Below, in pieces: positions 6,329 through 13,793 of a DNA stretch of 16,380 nt (its first letter is position 1; the number at the start of each line of letters is the position of its first letter). Position numbers and translations under genes: made by a program. The stretch is from assembly GCA_009928265.1 (NCBI GenBank), contig RFPR01000038.1, forward strand, positions 1-16,380, written 5' to 3'. Source of the stretch: Pseudomonadota bacterium. GTDB lineage: Bacteria > Verrucomicrobiota > Verrucomicrobiia > Chthoniobacterales > UBA6821. Below the pieces are notes generated by a model that was not told the origin of the DNA, ran no database searches, and saw only the letters and a program-made list of their open reading frames with translations.

Positions 6329-6478
6329 ATGCTCTACACAATCGCCACTATTCTTCTTGTCCTCTGGGTGCTCGGCTTCGTGAGCGCCTACACGATGGGA
6401 GGATTTATCCACATCCTGCTTGTCTTCGCCTTGGTGGTGCTTCTGTTACAGATCATTCAGGGACGGAAGATCGGCTGA
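6329..6478 (+). CDS. lmo0937/DUF5670-type small membrane protein
   Basis: A 49-residue protein starting at MLYTIATILLVLWVLGF, followed by SAYTMGGFIHILLVFAL and ending LLQIIQGRKIG. This is the compact two-helix pattern of the lmo0937 (DUF5670) family: a first helix at about 3-18, a central TMGGFIH turn and a second helix at about 27-42. The function of the family is unknown; members often sit among general-stress genes. The frame extends upstream to 6272, but the extra 19 residues are polar and absent from the family, so I chose the ATG at 6329. It lies 53 bp after the Thr-rich lipoprotein gene on the same strand, in the same small-protein cluster. Confidence 0.85.
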   Translation: MLYTIATILLVLWVLGFVSAYTMGGFIHILLVFALVVLLLQIIQGRKIG

Positions 6479-6501
6479 CATTGCAGCCTGACCATTATTC
6501 C

Positions 6502-6585
6502 ATGGCGAAAAATCCACAAAATCTCCTCTTGGCAGCAGGCGTGATCATCGCGGCGCTTGCCTGCATTTTATTTGGAGTGGGGTGA
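6502..6585 (+). CDS. Candidate 27-residue membrane peptide
   Basis: A short open frame, ATG at 6502 to TGA at 6583-6585. It encodes a polar start (MAKNPQN) and one hydrophobic helix (LLLAAGVIIAALACILFGVG) that ends abruptly. It lies 23 bp after the DUF5670-type gene and 54 bp before the lipocalin gene, on the same strand. The size and layout resemble single-helix stress peptides, and faintly the first half of DUF3185-like proteins, but I cannot assign a family. No clear ribosome binding site is visible. It could be a chance frame. Confidence 0.45.
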   Translation: MAKNPQNLLLAAGVIIAALACILFGVG

Positions 6586-6639
6586 TTCGACCACTTTTCT
6601 CTTCGCCTTTCAGAACGTTGGGACCAGTCTTATAAAACG

Positions 6640-7185
6640 ATGAAATCAGCCCTCTTCACGATCCTGCTTTGTCCCGTGGTGCTATTATGCGGGTGTCTGT
6701 CGACCTCACCTAAAAAGGTCCCCCTGAAAACGGTCGATTTCGTGGATCTGCCTCGCTTCATGGGGGGCTGGTATGTCATCGGAACGATCCCTTGGATCGT
6801 GGAGAAGAATAACGTGGGAACGATGGATATCTACAAGATGAGGCCAGATGGTCGCATCGATATCACCTATGCCTTTCACAAGAATGATCTCTCGGCAAAG
6901 CACCAGGAGATGCACGCAGTCGGCACTGTGTTGGATACAAAGACCAATGCCCGGTGGGGAGTCCAATTCATCTGGCCTTTCAAAGCTCCTTACCTCGTCA
7001 TCGATCTGGCCCCTGATTACAGCACGACGACGATTGGCTACCCTTCCAGGGATCTGATTTGGATCATGGCCCGCACACCGACCTTATCTGAAAGCACCTA
7101 TCAGTCGCTTCTGCAAAAAGCCGCTGGCCAGGGTTACGACATCAATCGGATTATCAAAGTTCCTCAGAAAAAGCTCGTTAACTAG
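6640..7185 (+). CDS. blc: Bacterial lipocalin, outer-membrane lipoprotein (Blc family)
   Basis: A 181-residue protein. The lipoprotein signal ends at C19 (lipobox LCGC), with Leu at +2 favouring outer-membrane sorting. The lipocalin first conserved region, GGWYVIGTIP, is at 42-51, preceded by VDFVDLPRFM. Characteristic later motifs are ARWGVQFIWPF, YLVIDLAPDY and the Blc-type DLIWIMARTPTLSE near 138-151. The C-terminal region QSLLQKAAGQGYDINRI matches the helix that packs on the eight-stranded barrel. In E. coli, Blc binds lysophospholipids and fatty acids and is expressed in stationary phase under RpoS; here binding is inferred from family. It is the last gene of the small envelope/stress cluster. 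TATAAA at 6631-6636 is too close to the ATG to serve as its promoter. Confidence 0.93.
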   Translation: MKSALFTILLCPVVLLCGCLSTSPKKVPLKTVDFVDLPRFMGGWYVIGTIPWIVEKNNVGTMDIYKMRPDGRIDITYAFHKNDLSAKHQEMHAVGTVLDTKTNARWGVQFIWPFKAPYLVIDLAPDYSTTTIGYPSRDLIWIMARTPTLSESTYQSLLQKAAGQGYDINRIIKVPQKKLVN

Positions 7186-7272
7186 TGGGATGACAGCATG
7201 CTTACCCGTGGCCGAGTGTCCTATTGACTAGAGTTGATACGTCCCCTTCATCCTTCTGGGAATCGCGCTCCA

Positions 7273-7650
7273 ATGATCCGCTGTTTCGCCCTCTTCCTCC
7301 TCATCTCCGCTACCTGCGCCTTTGCGGGGGATGTGATCGCCGTGATCAAGAGCCCCTCCACGGTCTACCGCCTGAAGGGATCCAACGGGGCTTTCCTTGG
7401 GCAGATCCAACCTTCCGGCGGCGCGATCTCGGTCGGTTGTGACGGTGATGTGATCGCCGTGCTGAACTCGCACGGGGTTATCTCCCGCTACAATGCGGCG
7501 ACGGGTGCCTTCATCGGGCAGAATCAGCCTAGCGGTGGTCCCCTGACCGACGTTCAAGTCTCGGGCGGCGTGATGATCGTCCGATCCGCCCATGTCGCCA
7601 GCCGCTACAACGCCCGTACGGGGGCTTTCCTGGGCCAGAGTCAGTTCTGA
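7273..7650 (+). CDS. Secreted protein of three ~40-residue beta-propeller-like repeats
   Basis: A 125-residue protein from the ATG at 7273; residues 1-18 form a Sec signal ending in CAFA. The mature protein is almost wholly three tandem units. Unit 1 (19-57) starts GDVIAVIKSP and contains GAFLGQIQPSGG; unit 2 (58-97) starts GDVIAVLNSH and contains YNAATGAFIGQNQPSGG; unit 3 (98-125) starts GGVMIVRSAH and ends YNARTGAFLGQSQF. The pattern of a strand followed by an (A/R)TGAFxGQ turn resembles blades of PQQ/NHL-like beta-propellers, but three blades cannot close a normal ring. It may oligomerise or be a remnant of a larger propeller. It ends exactly at a repeat boundary, 5 bp before the DNA glycosylase gene. 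An upstream ATG at 7234 would disrupt the signal peptide. Function unknown. Confidence 0.7.
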   Translation: MIRCFALFLLISATCAFAGDVIAVIKSPSTVYRLKGSNGAFLGQIQPSGGAISVGCDGDVIAVLNSHGVISRYNAATGAFIGQNQPSGGPLTDVQVSGGVMIVRSAHVASRYNARTGAFLGQSQF

Positions 7651-7655
7651 TTAGC

Positions 7656-8360
7656 GTGGATTTCCCGGAACTGAAAGAGACGCTCCGTTCGTTCGCCTCG
7701 CCGGAGCGTGCGGAGGTGACCCGGAGTTTCTTCAAGATGGGTCCGGGGGAATACTCCGAGGGAGATCAATTCCTTGGCATCCGCATTCCAGATCTGCGGT
7801 CTCTCGTGAAAAAAGCCAATGCCGTCACCCTCCGTCAGGCGGTGACCCTTCTCCACTCGGAGTGGCATGAGGAACGTTTCATGGGGCTCCTGCTGATGGA
7901 GAATCGCTTCGAGCATGCTGGTGAGGAATCTCTCCAAGAGGAGATCGTGAAGGCCTACCTGGCCAACACCCGCTGGGTGAACAACTGGGACCTCGTTGAT
8001 GCGAGCGCTCCATCCATCCTAGGCGCTTGGCTGCTTCCACGGAAGCGTTCGGTGCTGATGGAGTTGGTCCGTTCCGAAAATCTCTGGGAGAGGCGGATTG
8101 CGATCGTTTCCACACTGACACTGATCCGTGCGGGGGAGTTCGTTGATACCCTTCGATTGACCGAGCGACTGCTTGGTGATCCTGAGGACCTGATGCACAA
8201 GGCCTGCGGTTGGATGCTTCGGGAGGTAGGGAAGAAGGACAGAGATATCCTGATCTTCTTTCTCGGGAAGCATGCTCCTGTGATGCCCAGGACGATGCTT
8301 CGCTATGCCATCGAGCGCTTCCCCCAGCAGGAGCGTCGAGCTTGGCTTGATTCCCACTAA
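7656..8360 (+). CDS. alkD: AlkD-type DNA alkylation repair protein (DNA glycosylase)
   Basis: A 234-residue all-helical HEAT-like repeat protein starting at GTG (7656), 5 bp after the upstream gene's stop. AlkD enzymes remove 3- and 7-alkylated purines without flipping the base. The family motifs are present: WVNNWDLVD (107-115), SENLWERRIAI (140-150), HKACGWMLREVGK (181-193) and MPRTMLRYAIE near the C-terminus. W111, D115, R147 and W186 match the key W109, D113, R148 and W187 of Bacillus cereus AlkD in identity and spacing. It acts in the cytoplasm in base-excision repair. The close spacing suggests co-transcription with the repeat protein, although no functional link is obvious. GTG is the only sensible start; the previous in-frame region lacks family sequence. 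Confidence 0.93.
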   Translation: MDFPELKETLRSFASPERAEVTRSFFKMGPGEYSEGDQFLGIRIPDLRSLVKKANAVTLRQAVTLLHSEWHEERFMGLLLMENRFEHAGEESLQEEIVKAYLANTRWVNNWDLVDASAPSILGAWLLPRKRSVLMELVRSENLWERRIAIVSTLTLIRAGEFVDTLRLTERLLGDPEDLMHKACGWMLREVGKKDRDILIFFLGKHAPVMPRTMLRYAIERFPQQERRAWLDSH

Positions 8361-8368
8361 TACCCTGG

Positions 8369-8384
8369 ATGGAGTCTACTCCAT
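8369..8384. terminator. Hairpin between convergent alkD and nitroreductase genes
   Basis: A perfect inverted repeat, ATGGAGT and ACTCCAT with a 2-base centre, begins 8 bp after the alkD stop and overlaps the nitroreductase stop codon (8376-8378). Its position suits a two-way terminator, but the stem is short and no T-run flanks it on either side. Confidence 0.3.
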
Positions 8385-9083
8385 GAAGTGGGTGAACTCC
8401 ACGGCTGTGGCCCTCTCGGTGCGGAGGGTATTTTCGATCATGGAGATGTCCTCGTAGCCTAGCGCCATACCGCAGACGAGCATCCTCTCCGGGGGGATGT
8501 CGAGTTGACGTGCGATGATTCGGTGGTATTTGCAGAAAGCCGCCTGCGGGCAGGTGTCGAGTCCCCTGGCGCGGGCCGCGACCATCACGTTCTGAAGGAA
8601 CATCCCGTAATCGAGCCAGCTCCCCTGTCCCATGACTCGATCGATCGTGAAGAAGAGTCCAACCGGTGCCCCGAAGAAGGTGTAGTTCCGTGCGAACTGC
8701 CGGTTCATGAGTTCTCGCTCCCCCTTGGCGATGCCGAGCAGTCCGTAGAGGTCATAGCCGACCTTGCGACGACGGTCGATGTAGGGCGCTATCCATTTGT
8801 CCGGGTAATAGGCGTATTCCTGCGTGTGCTCCGCGTCGCGGGCAGGATCGAGTGCGATCTCGACCAGTTCCTTTGAAAGAGCCTCCTTTTTTGCGCCGGT
8901 CACGACAATGACCTGCCACGGTTGGATGTTGGTCCCCGAGGGGGCGCGTGCGGCGACATCCAGGATCTCCAGGATGGTTTCCCTGGGAACCGGCGTCGGC
9001 AGGAATGCGCGGATCGACCGGCGCTCCCGGATCACCCTGTCAACGATCCGGGTGATCTCGGATTGGGGATGGGTATCGCCCAT
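8376..9083 (-). CDS. Nitroreductase family FMN-dependent oxidoreductase
   Basis: A 235-residue protein from the ATG at 9083. The N-terminal FMN-binding segment is RERRSIRAF (19-27), followed by AARAPSGTNIQPWQVIVV (44-61), the hallmark of nitroreductases. The middle region GSWLDYGMFLQNVMVAARARG is the conserved dimer and flavin-contact helix, and LDTCPQAAFCKYH with MLVCGMALGYED completes the fold. Such enzymes are cytoplasmic homodimers that reduce nitroaromatics, quinones or related substrates with NAD(P)H; the natural substrate here is unknown. The frame stays open to 9275, but that extension overlaps the GH1 gene antisense-free on the same strand and is not family-like, so I chose 9083, 19 bp after the GH1 stop. 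It may be co-transcribed with that GH1 gene. It converges on alkD. Confidence 0.92.
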   Translation of the reverse strand: MGDTHPQSEITRIVDRVIRERRSIRAFLPTPVPRETILEILDVAARAPSGTNIQPWQVIVVTGAKKEALSKELVEIALDPARDAEHTQEYAYYPDKWIAPYIDRRRKVGYDLYGLLGIAKGERELMNRQFARNYTFFGAPVGLFFTIDRVMGQGSWLDYGMFLQNVMVAARARGLDTCPQAAFCKYHRIIARQLDIPPERMLVCGMALGYEDISMIENTLRTERATAVEFTHFME

Positions 9084-9102
9084 TTTTAGCCTTAGGCCCT
9101 CC

Positions 9103-10431
9103 CTAAGGTTGAGGATAGGTCCTGATGAACTTGGAGAACCAGATTGCCGAAGGACTCGCAATGCGATCATGGGTCTTAGGATCAAAGGCAAAGAGCCCAA
9201 ATTTCGGTCCCCATCCGTCGGTCCATTCGTAGTTGTCCACCAAGGTCCAAGGGAAATATCCCCGTACATCGACACCCTCCGACTGCGCGCGGCGCAGTTG
9301 AGCGATGTGTTCGCGGAAATAGCGGATTGATTTCTGGCCGCTCTGGGTGCCGATTCCGTTTTCGGTCACAACGATCGGCTTGTGGTAGCGGCCATCAATC
9401 TCCTTGAGGACATGGTAGAGGCCGGTCGGTGCAATCTCCCATCCGAGCTGGGTATAGTTCGAATTGCGCTCACCGACTGGGCGGAAGATGAACCTCAGAA
9501 CGCTTGGTTGCTGGCTGTAGTAATAATTGACGCCGATGATGTCGCAGGTGTCGGCGACCATGTCGAGGTGGTCGTAGTTCTGATGCTGCATCAGGTGGTA
9601 GACAGATCTGGTCGGATCCAGGTACTTCGCCTTCTTCCAGTAAGGAAGGGACCAGATTCCCATGACTTTGGCATCGGGTCGCTCCGCCCGGACAATCGAG
9701 GCCGCATCGCGGAACATGTCGGCGCAGACACGCATCGCTTTTTTGTAGCTGCCGACGTGGAAGAGGAAACCGGGAGGCCAGTGAGCCCCGATCCATCCGA
9801 GCTGAAGAGCTCCGTTCGGCTCGTTCTGCGGGACATAGATGCGGACATCCCCCTTGGTTGCCTTGACGACCCTTCGTACATTCGCTTTCCATGCCTCCCT
9901 GACATCGGGGTTGAGGAAATTGGCCTTGGATTTGTCCTTTGAGTAGAGCCAATCGGGGAAAGTGAAGTGCCAGAGGGTGATGATCGGCTCCATGCCGGCG
10001 GCGCGGACACGGCGTGCCATCTCGGTATATTGCCGAAGGGCAGCCTCGTTGATCTCCCCCTTGCGCGGTTCGATCCGCGCCCACTCCACACCGAATCGGA
10101 AGTGGGAGACACCGAGGTATTTCAGAGCGGCCAGATCCTTATCAAAGTCGCTCCAGGAGAAGACGGCCGTGTCGCCGCGTGCGGGGGCTCCTCCCTCCTC
10201 GGCATAACGATCCCAATCGGTTTTGAAATACCATTTGGATCCCGGTGCATACCCTCGGTCCTCGTTCTGGAACGGAGCCGTGGAGGTGCCCCACCAGAAA
10301 GGTTCCTTAGGGAGGGGCTTGAGGATAGGAGCTGATTTAGGAGGGGCGTATGGTCGGGGTGCAGCGATGCAGCCGGCGAGAAGCATCAGGAGAGGAATGA
10401 TCAGGAGTCTCGGGATGGTTGCTTGCTGCAT
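9103..10431 (-). CDS. Lipid-anchored family-1 glycoside hydrolase (beta-glycosidase), copy A
   Basis: A 442-residue protein from the ATG at 10431. Residues 1-20 form a lipoprotein signal with lipobox LAGC (C21). The TIM-barrel GH1 fold follows: FWWGTSTAPFQNED (45-58) is the N-terminal signature with the sugar-binding Gln, TLWHFTFPDWL (152-162) holds the -1 site His, E204 in QNEP is the acid/base, E357 in VTENG is the nucleophile, and DNYEWTDGW near the C-terminus carries the sugar-binding Glu-Trp. It should therefore be an active retaining beta-glycosidase; the specificity cannot be read from the sequence. GH1 enzymes are usually cytoplasmic, so an envelope lipoprotein is unusual. An in-frame ATG at 10467 would spoil the signal. 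It is divergent, with a 38-bp gap, from the unknown gene at 10470, beyond which lies a paralogue on the other strand. Confidence 0.93.
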   Translation of the reverse strand: MQQATIPRLLIIPLLMLLAGCIAAPRPYAPPKSAPILKPLPKEPFWWGTSTAPFQNEDRGYAPGSKWYFKTDWDRYAEEGGAPARGDTAVFSWSDFDKDLAALKYLGVSHFRFGVEWARIEPRKGEINEAALRQYTEMARRVRAAGMEPIITLWHFTFPDWLYSKDKSKANFLNPDVREAWKANVRRVVKATKGDVRIYVPQNEPNGALQLGWIGAHWPPGFLFHVGSYKKAMRVCADMFRDAASIVRAERPDAKVMGIWSLPYWKKAKYLDPTRSVYHLMQHQNYDHLDMVADTCDIIGVNYYYSQQPSVLRFIFRPVGERNSNYTQLGWEIAPTGLYHVLKEIDGRYHKPIVVTENGIGTQSGQKSIRYFREHIAQLRRAQSEGVDVRGYFPWTLVDNYEWTDGWGPKFGLFAFDPKTHDRIASPSAIWFSKFIRTYPQP

Positions 10432-10469
10432 GGGCCAATGCCTAGTAGCTACGGAGGGAACGATCAATC

Positions 10470-11378
10470 ATGAAGCAACGATTCCTTTCAGTTCTCTTTG
10501 CGGCGACGACCCTCGGTTTGCACGCGGCCGATTCCCACGTGAATCTGGATCCCGACACGATCTTCATGAACGACGGGACGGCCAAAAAGGGTCTGATCAT
10601 CCGAAACGATCCGACCGAAGTGGTCCTCCAGCAGCGGATGGGAGAGGTGATCATTCCCAAGGCCTACATCCGCCGCATCGATGACGAGGTGAATGACGTC
10701 TACTTCGTAGACATGGTAAAGCCCGGTAAACTGCCACCCTGGCGCATGATCGTCGCGGACCTCCGCTCTGACGACAGCATCCGCTCCTTCCGTCAGATTC
10801 CCGCAACGACGATGGAGAAGGGCGAGTTCGCCCGCATCCCCTATCTCTCCTTCCGGATCAACCGGCGCGTCGAGATGAATGTCTACGGTAACCCGGAGGA
10901 TCCGGTCGCGATCGAATTCGGAGTTTACGAGAGGAAGGCCTCCGAGATCACCAAGTTCAAAAAAATCACCCGCACCTACTTGGCGGGGCTTCTTGATAAC
11001 CGGCGTGAGATTGCAGCGCTCTACTCGCTAGAAGACAAGGGGGGGAAGAAAACGGTGGGTGACCTTACCTTCCAGGTGACGCCGCCCGAGGCACCCGATG
11101 CCGATGGTGCCTGGTGGATTTCCATCTATGAACACAAGAGGCTCGACGCATTCCGGGTTCCTGACGCCATCTATAGGAAAAACACGCTCCCCTTCGGCAA
11201 GGTGAACCACGGCAACGGAATTCTTCGTAACGGCAACGAGGCGTTTTTCGACGCTTTCCTGCAGTCCAACATGACGGCATGGCAGGGAATGATCCCCGAT
11301 CTCCGTGGGTTCTACCGCAACAAGGTAGGGAATTTGAAACTCCTTTTTACGAAGAAGCCCGCCTCCACCCATCCATGA
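10470..11378 (+). CDS. Secreted protein of unknown function with N-terminal SH3/Sm-like segment
   Basis: A 302-residue protein with a Sec signal (1-19, ending GLHA). Residues 27-72 (DTIFMNDGTAKKGLIIRND, EVVLQQRMGEVIIPKAYIRRI) follow the small beta-barrel pattern seen in Planctomycetes/Verrucomicrobia secreted proteins, where a strand-G-x-I turn repeats and ends in an IP-x-x-x-I-x-x-I strand. The rest (90-300) is mixed alpha/beta, with blocks such as GAWWISIYEHKRLDAFRVPD and GNEAFFDAFLQSNMTAWQGM, and I do not recognise it. It starts 38 bp from the divergent GH1 copy A and its stop overlaps the start of GH1 copy B by 4 bp (ATGA at 11375-11378), so it is translated together with copy B. Being sandwiched between two GH1 genes suggests a role linked to them, for example in glycan binding or enzyme presentation, but that is inference. 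Confidence 0.85.
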   Translation: MKQRFLSVLFAATTLGLHAADSHVNLDPDTIFMNDGTAKKGLIIRNDPTEVVLQQRMGEVIIPKAYIRRIDDEVNDVYFVDMVKPGKLPPWRMIVADLRSDDSIRSFRQIPATTMEKGEFARIPYLSFRINRRVEMNVYGNPEDPVAIEFGVYERKASEITKFKKITRTYLAGLLDNRREIAALYSLEDKGGKKTVGDLTFQVTPPEAPDADGAWWISIYEHKRLDAFRVPDAIYRKNTLPFGKVNHGNGILRNGNEAFFDAFLQSNMTAWQGMIPDLRGFYRNKVGNLKLLFTKKPASTHP

Positions 11379-12733
11379 TGTTCCCGCGACCTTTCATTCT
11401 TATCCTCTGGAGCGCGCTGATACCCCTTATTCTTTCGGGGTGTGCGATCCATCCGCTTGGTCCCCTCGACAAGGCGCCAGAGCACAAGGCCAAGAAACTA
11501 ACGGGCTATCCCGGATTTGCCTGGGGAATCTCCACGAGCAGTCTTCAATACGAGGACAAGGCGGTCGCGTCTGGGAACAAGAACTACTATGTCCGCGACT
11601 GGGACCTGCTGGTGGATCAGAAAAAGGCTCCGGTTGTTGGTAATGCGCTCTACACCTGGATCGACTTTGATAAGGATCTTGCGGCGCTGAAGAAGATCGG
11701 CGTCTCCCACTACCGCTTCAGCATCGAGTGGGCACGGGTCGAGCCACAGCCCGGACACTACAACGAGGAAGCCGTCCGCGGGTATGCACGCATGTGCCGT
11801 AAGCTGCGGGAGGCCGGCATCGAGCCCGTCGTGACACTCTGGCATTTTACCTTTCCTGCATGGCTGACGGACAAGAAGGACTCCTCAAAAACCAACTGGC
11901 TGCACCCGCTGGCCCGGGAGCATTGGAACCGCTACGTGACCAAGATGGTCCGGGCGACTGCCCCCTATGCGAACTACTATGCACCCGAGAATGAGCCCAA
12001 CGGCCAGGTGCTGACGGCTTATATCATCGGTCTCTGGCCACCCTGTCACACGTTCGACTTCAAGGGTTACAAGGCGGCTACAATCGCCAGTGCCGACATG
12101 TTCCGTGATGCGGCTGCGATCATCAAACGGGAGAAGCCCTCCGCCAAGGTGCTGAGCGTGGAGGCTCTGCCGTGGTGGAAGCATGGTCCGCTTGATCCGG
12201 GCGGACTGCTTTACAACACAGTAATGCACTCCAACTTTGACCATCTCGACCGGGTCTGGGATGTCTGCGACATCATCGGATTCAATTATTACTATAGCCA
12301 GATGGCCGGTCCCGTCAGCTTCCTCTCGGAGGGAATGAGACATGGCCCCAACTTCACGATGATGGGTTGGTGCATTGATCCGAAGGCGCTGGGCAAGCAG
12401 ATCCGCTATGTCGCGAAGCGCTATGATAAGCCAATGATGATCACCGAGAACGGGATCGCCACCAAGAACGAGGAGAAGCGTCAACGATACCTCCGGGACC
12501 ATATCGCCCAGATCCGGAAGGCGATGGATGAGGGCTATGATGTCAGGGGGTATTTCGTCTGGTCGCTCGCCGATAACTACGAGTGGCACTACGGCTATGT
12601 GCCCAAGTTCGGGCTCTGCACCATGGATCCCGTGACCAAAGTCCGTATCCCCAAGCCGTCGGCGGGTTATTATCGCGATGTCATCCGCGCCTCGCAGGCC
12701 GCGGGTCAGGTCGTGCCCGAACCGTCGAAGTAG
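11375..12733 (+). CDS. Lipid-anchored family-1 glycoside hydrolase (beta-glycosidase), copy B
   Basis: A 452-residue paralogue of the divergent GH1 at 9103-10431. The lipoprotein signal ends at C23 (lipobox LSGC). GH1 features in order are FAWGISTSSLQYED (48-61), TLWHFTFPAWL (154-164), acid/base E207 in ENEPNG, nucleophile E358 in ITENG, and the sugar-binding SLADNYEWHYGY near the C-terminus. Both catalytic glutamates are present, so activity is expected; the substrate is unknown. The start at 11375 overlaps the previous stop by 4 bp (ATGA) and immediately precedes the signal peptide; the frame upstream to 11279 is not signal-like. A second ATG at 11378 is equally possible. It is followed after 55 bp by ldhA on the same strand. 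The pair of copies shares long stretches, such as the FDKDLAALK and WAR-EP blocks, consistent with an old inverted duplication. Confidence 0.93.
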   Translation: MMFPRPFILILWSALIPLILSGCAIHPLGPLDKAPEHKAKKLTGYPGFAWGISTSSLQYEDKAVASGNKNYYVRDWDLLVDQKKAPVVGNALYTWIDFDKDLAALKKIGVSHYRFSIEWARVEPQPGHYNEEAVRGYARMCRKLREAGIEPVVTLWHFTFPAWLTDKKDSSKTNWLHPLAREHWNRYVTKMVRATAPYANYYAPENEPNGQVLTAYIIGLWPPCHTFDFKGYKAATIASADMFRDAAAIIKREKPSAKVLSVEALPWWKHGPLDPGGLLYNTVMHSNFDHLDRVWDVCDIIGFNYYYSQMAGPVSFLSEGMRHGPNFTMMGWCIDPKALGKQIRYVAKRYDKPMMITENGIATKNEEKRQRYLRDHIAQIRKAMDEGYDVRGYFVWSLADNYEWHYGYVPKFGLCTMDPVTKVRIPKPSAGYYRDVIRASQAAGQVVPEPSK

Positions 12734-12788
12734 GGTTTGCCGTACCGGGAAGCTGGAAGGAGTGCCCGATTCAGTCCATGATCGGGTG

Positions 12789-13793
12789 ATGAAGGTCGCG
12801 GTCTTCAATACCAAGCGTTTCGAGAAGCCCTTTCTCGAAGCCGCCGCGCGTGATGCCGGGATTTCCCTGACGTATCTCGAGCCGCGTCTCGATGCCACCA
12901 CCGCTCCCTTGGCGGCAGGGCATGATGCCGTCCTGATTTTCGTCAATGACGTGGCCGACCGAGCCTCGCTTGAGAAGCTCGCCTCAGGGGGCGTGCGTCT
13001 TCTGGCCACGCGCAGCGCCGGTTTTAACCAGATCGACTTCTCCGCCGCCCGAGAACTCGGTATCAGCCTTGCCTATGTCCCCGAGTATTCCCCCAACGCG
13101 GTGGCGGAGTTCACGATCGGTCTGATCCTGACCCTAGGTCGCCACATTCACGAGGGACATAACCGTGTGCGACGCGCCGACTTCAGCCTCGAAGGACTTT
13201 GCGGATTCGAACTCAGGGACAAGACCGTGGGTGTCTGCGGCACCGGGCGCATCGGCACGGAAGTGGTGAAGCTCCTCTCGGGATTCGGATGCCGCATCCT
13301 CGCCTACGACGACGCCCCCAGTGAGGAGGTGACGCTCCTGGCCTCCTGCGTCGATTCCAAGGAAGAACTTTTCCGCTACTCGGATATCCTCACCCTGCAC
13401 GTTCCACTGATGCCTTCGACCTATCATCTGATTGATGCGGCGGCACTCTCGACCATGAAGGACGGGGTCTTCCTCATCAATACGAGCCGAGGCGGTCTCA
13501 TCGACACGCGTGCGGCCGTCGATGCGCTTAAGAATCGCAAGATCGGCTTTCTGGCCATCGACGTTTACGAGGAGGAGGCTTCGCTCTTCTTCGAGAATCG
13601 CTCCTCGGACATCATCGCCGACGACACCTTCGCGCGACTCCTGACCTTCCCTAATGTGATCGTCACGGGTCATCAGGCCTTTCTGACGGATCACGCCCTG
13701 CGCAATATCGTGGAGACGACTTTCCAGAGCCTGAAGGAATTCGCCGGCGGGAAGCCGCTTACCCATTCCGTCCCAGCTCCTTCGCTGGAATGA
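12789..13793 (+). CDS. ldhA: D-lactate dehydrogenase (2-hydroxyacid dehydrogenase, LdhA type)
   Basis: A 334-residue NADH-dependent enzyme that reduces pyruvate to D-lactate, regenerating NAD in fermentation. The NAD motif GTGRIG is at 151-156, with D174 at the end of the second strand. The catalytic residues are present: R234 in NTSRGG, a Glu in DVYEEE (about 263) and H295 in TGHQAFLT. The resemblance to E. coli LdhA is strong over the whole length, including SPNAVAEFTIGLILTLGR and RADFSLEGL. The open frame extends upstream to 12678 without family sequence, so I chose the ATG at 12789. AAGGAG at 12757-12762 is 26 bp upstream and closer to a tiny AUG-AUC-GGG-UGA frame (12778-12789) whose stop overlaps the ldhA start. 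The stop overlaps the next gene by 4 bp (ATGA at 13790-13793). Confidence 0.95.
   Translation: MKVAVFNTKRFEKPFLEAAARDAGISLTYLEPRLDATTAPLAAGHDAVLIFVNDVADRASLEKLASGGVRLLATRSAGFNQIDFSAARELGISLAYVPEYSPNAVAEFTIGLILTLGRHIHEGHNRVRRADFSLEGLCGFELRDKTVGVCGTGRIGTEVVKLLSGFGCRILAYDDAPSEEVTLLASCVDSKEELFRYSDILTLHVPLMPSTYHLIDAAALSTMKDGVFLINTSRGGLIDTRAAVDALKNRKIGFLAIDVYEEEASLFFENRSSDIIADDTFARLLTFPNVIVTGHQAFLTDHALRNIVETTFQSLKEFAGGKPLTHSVPAPSLE

Noticed and set aside
6631..6636. TATAAA as a -10 box for blc
   Set aside because: It ends 3 bp before the ATG, so transcription would start inside or after the start codon.
12678..12788. N-terminal extension of ldhA
   Set aside because: It overlaps the GH1 3' end in another frame and is Arg/Pro-rich, unlike the LdhA N-terminus.
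11885..13009. Minus-strand open frame (374 codons) opposite GH1 copy B and ldhA
   Set aside because: It spans two clear plus-strand genes and their junction and has no recognisable family motif.
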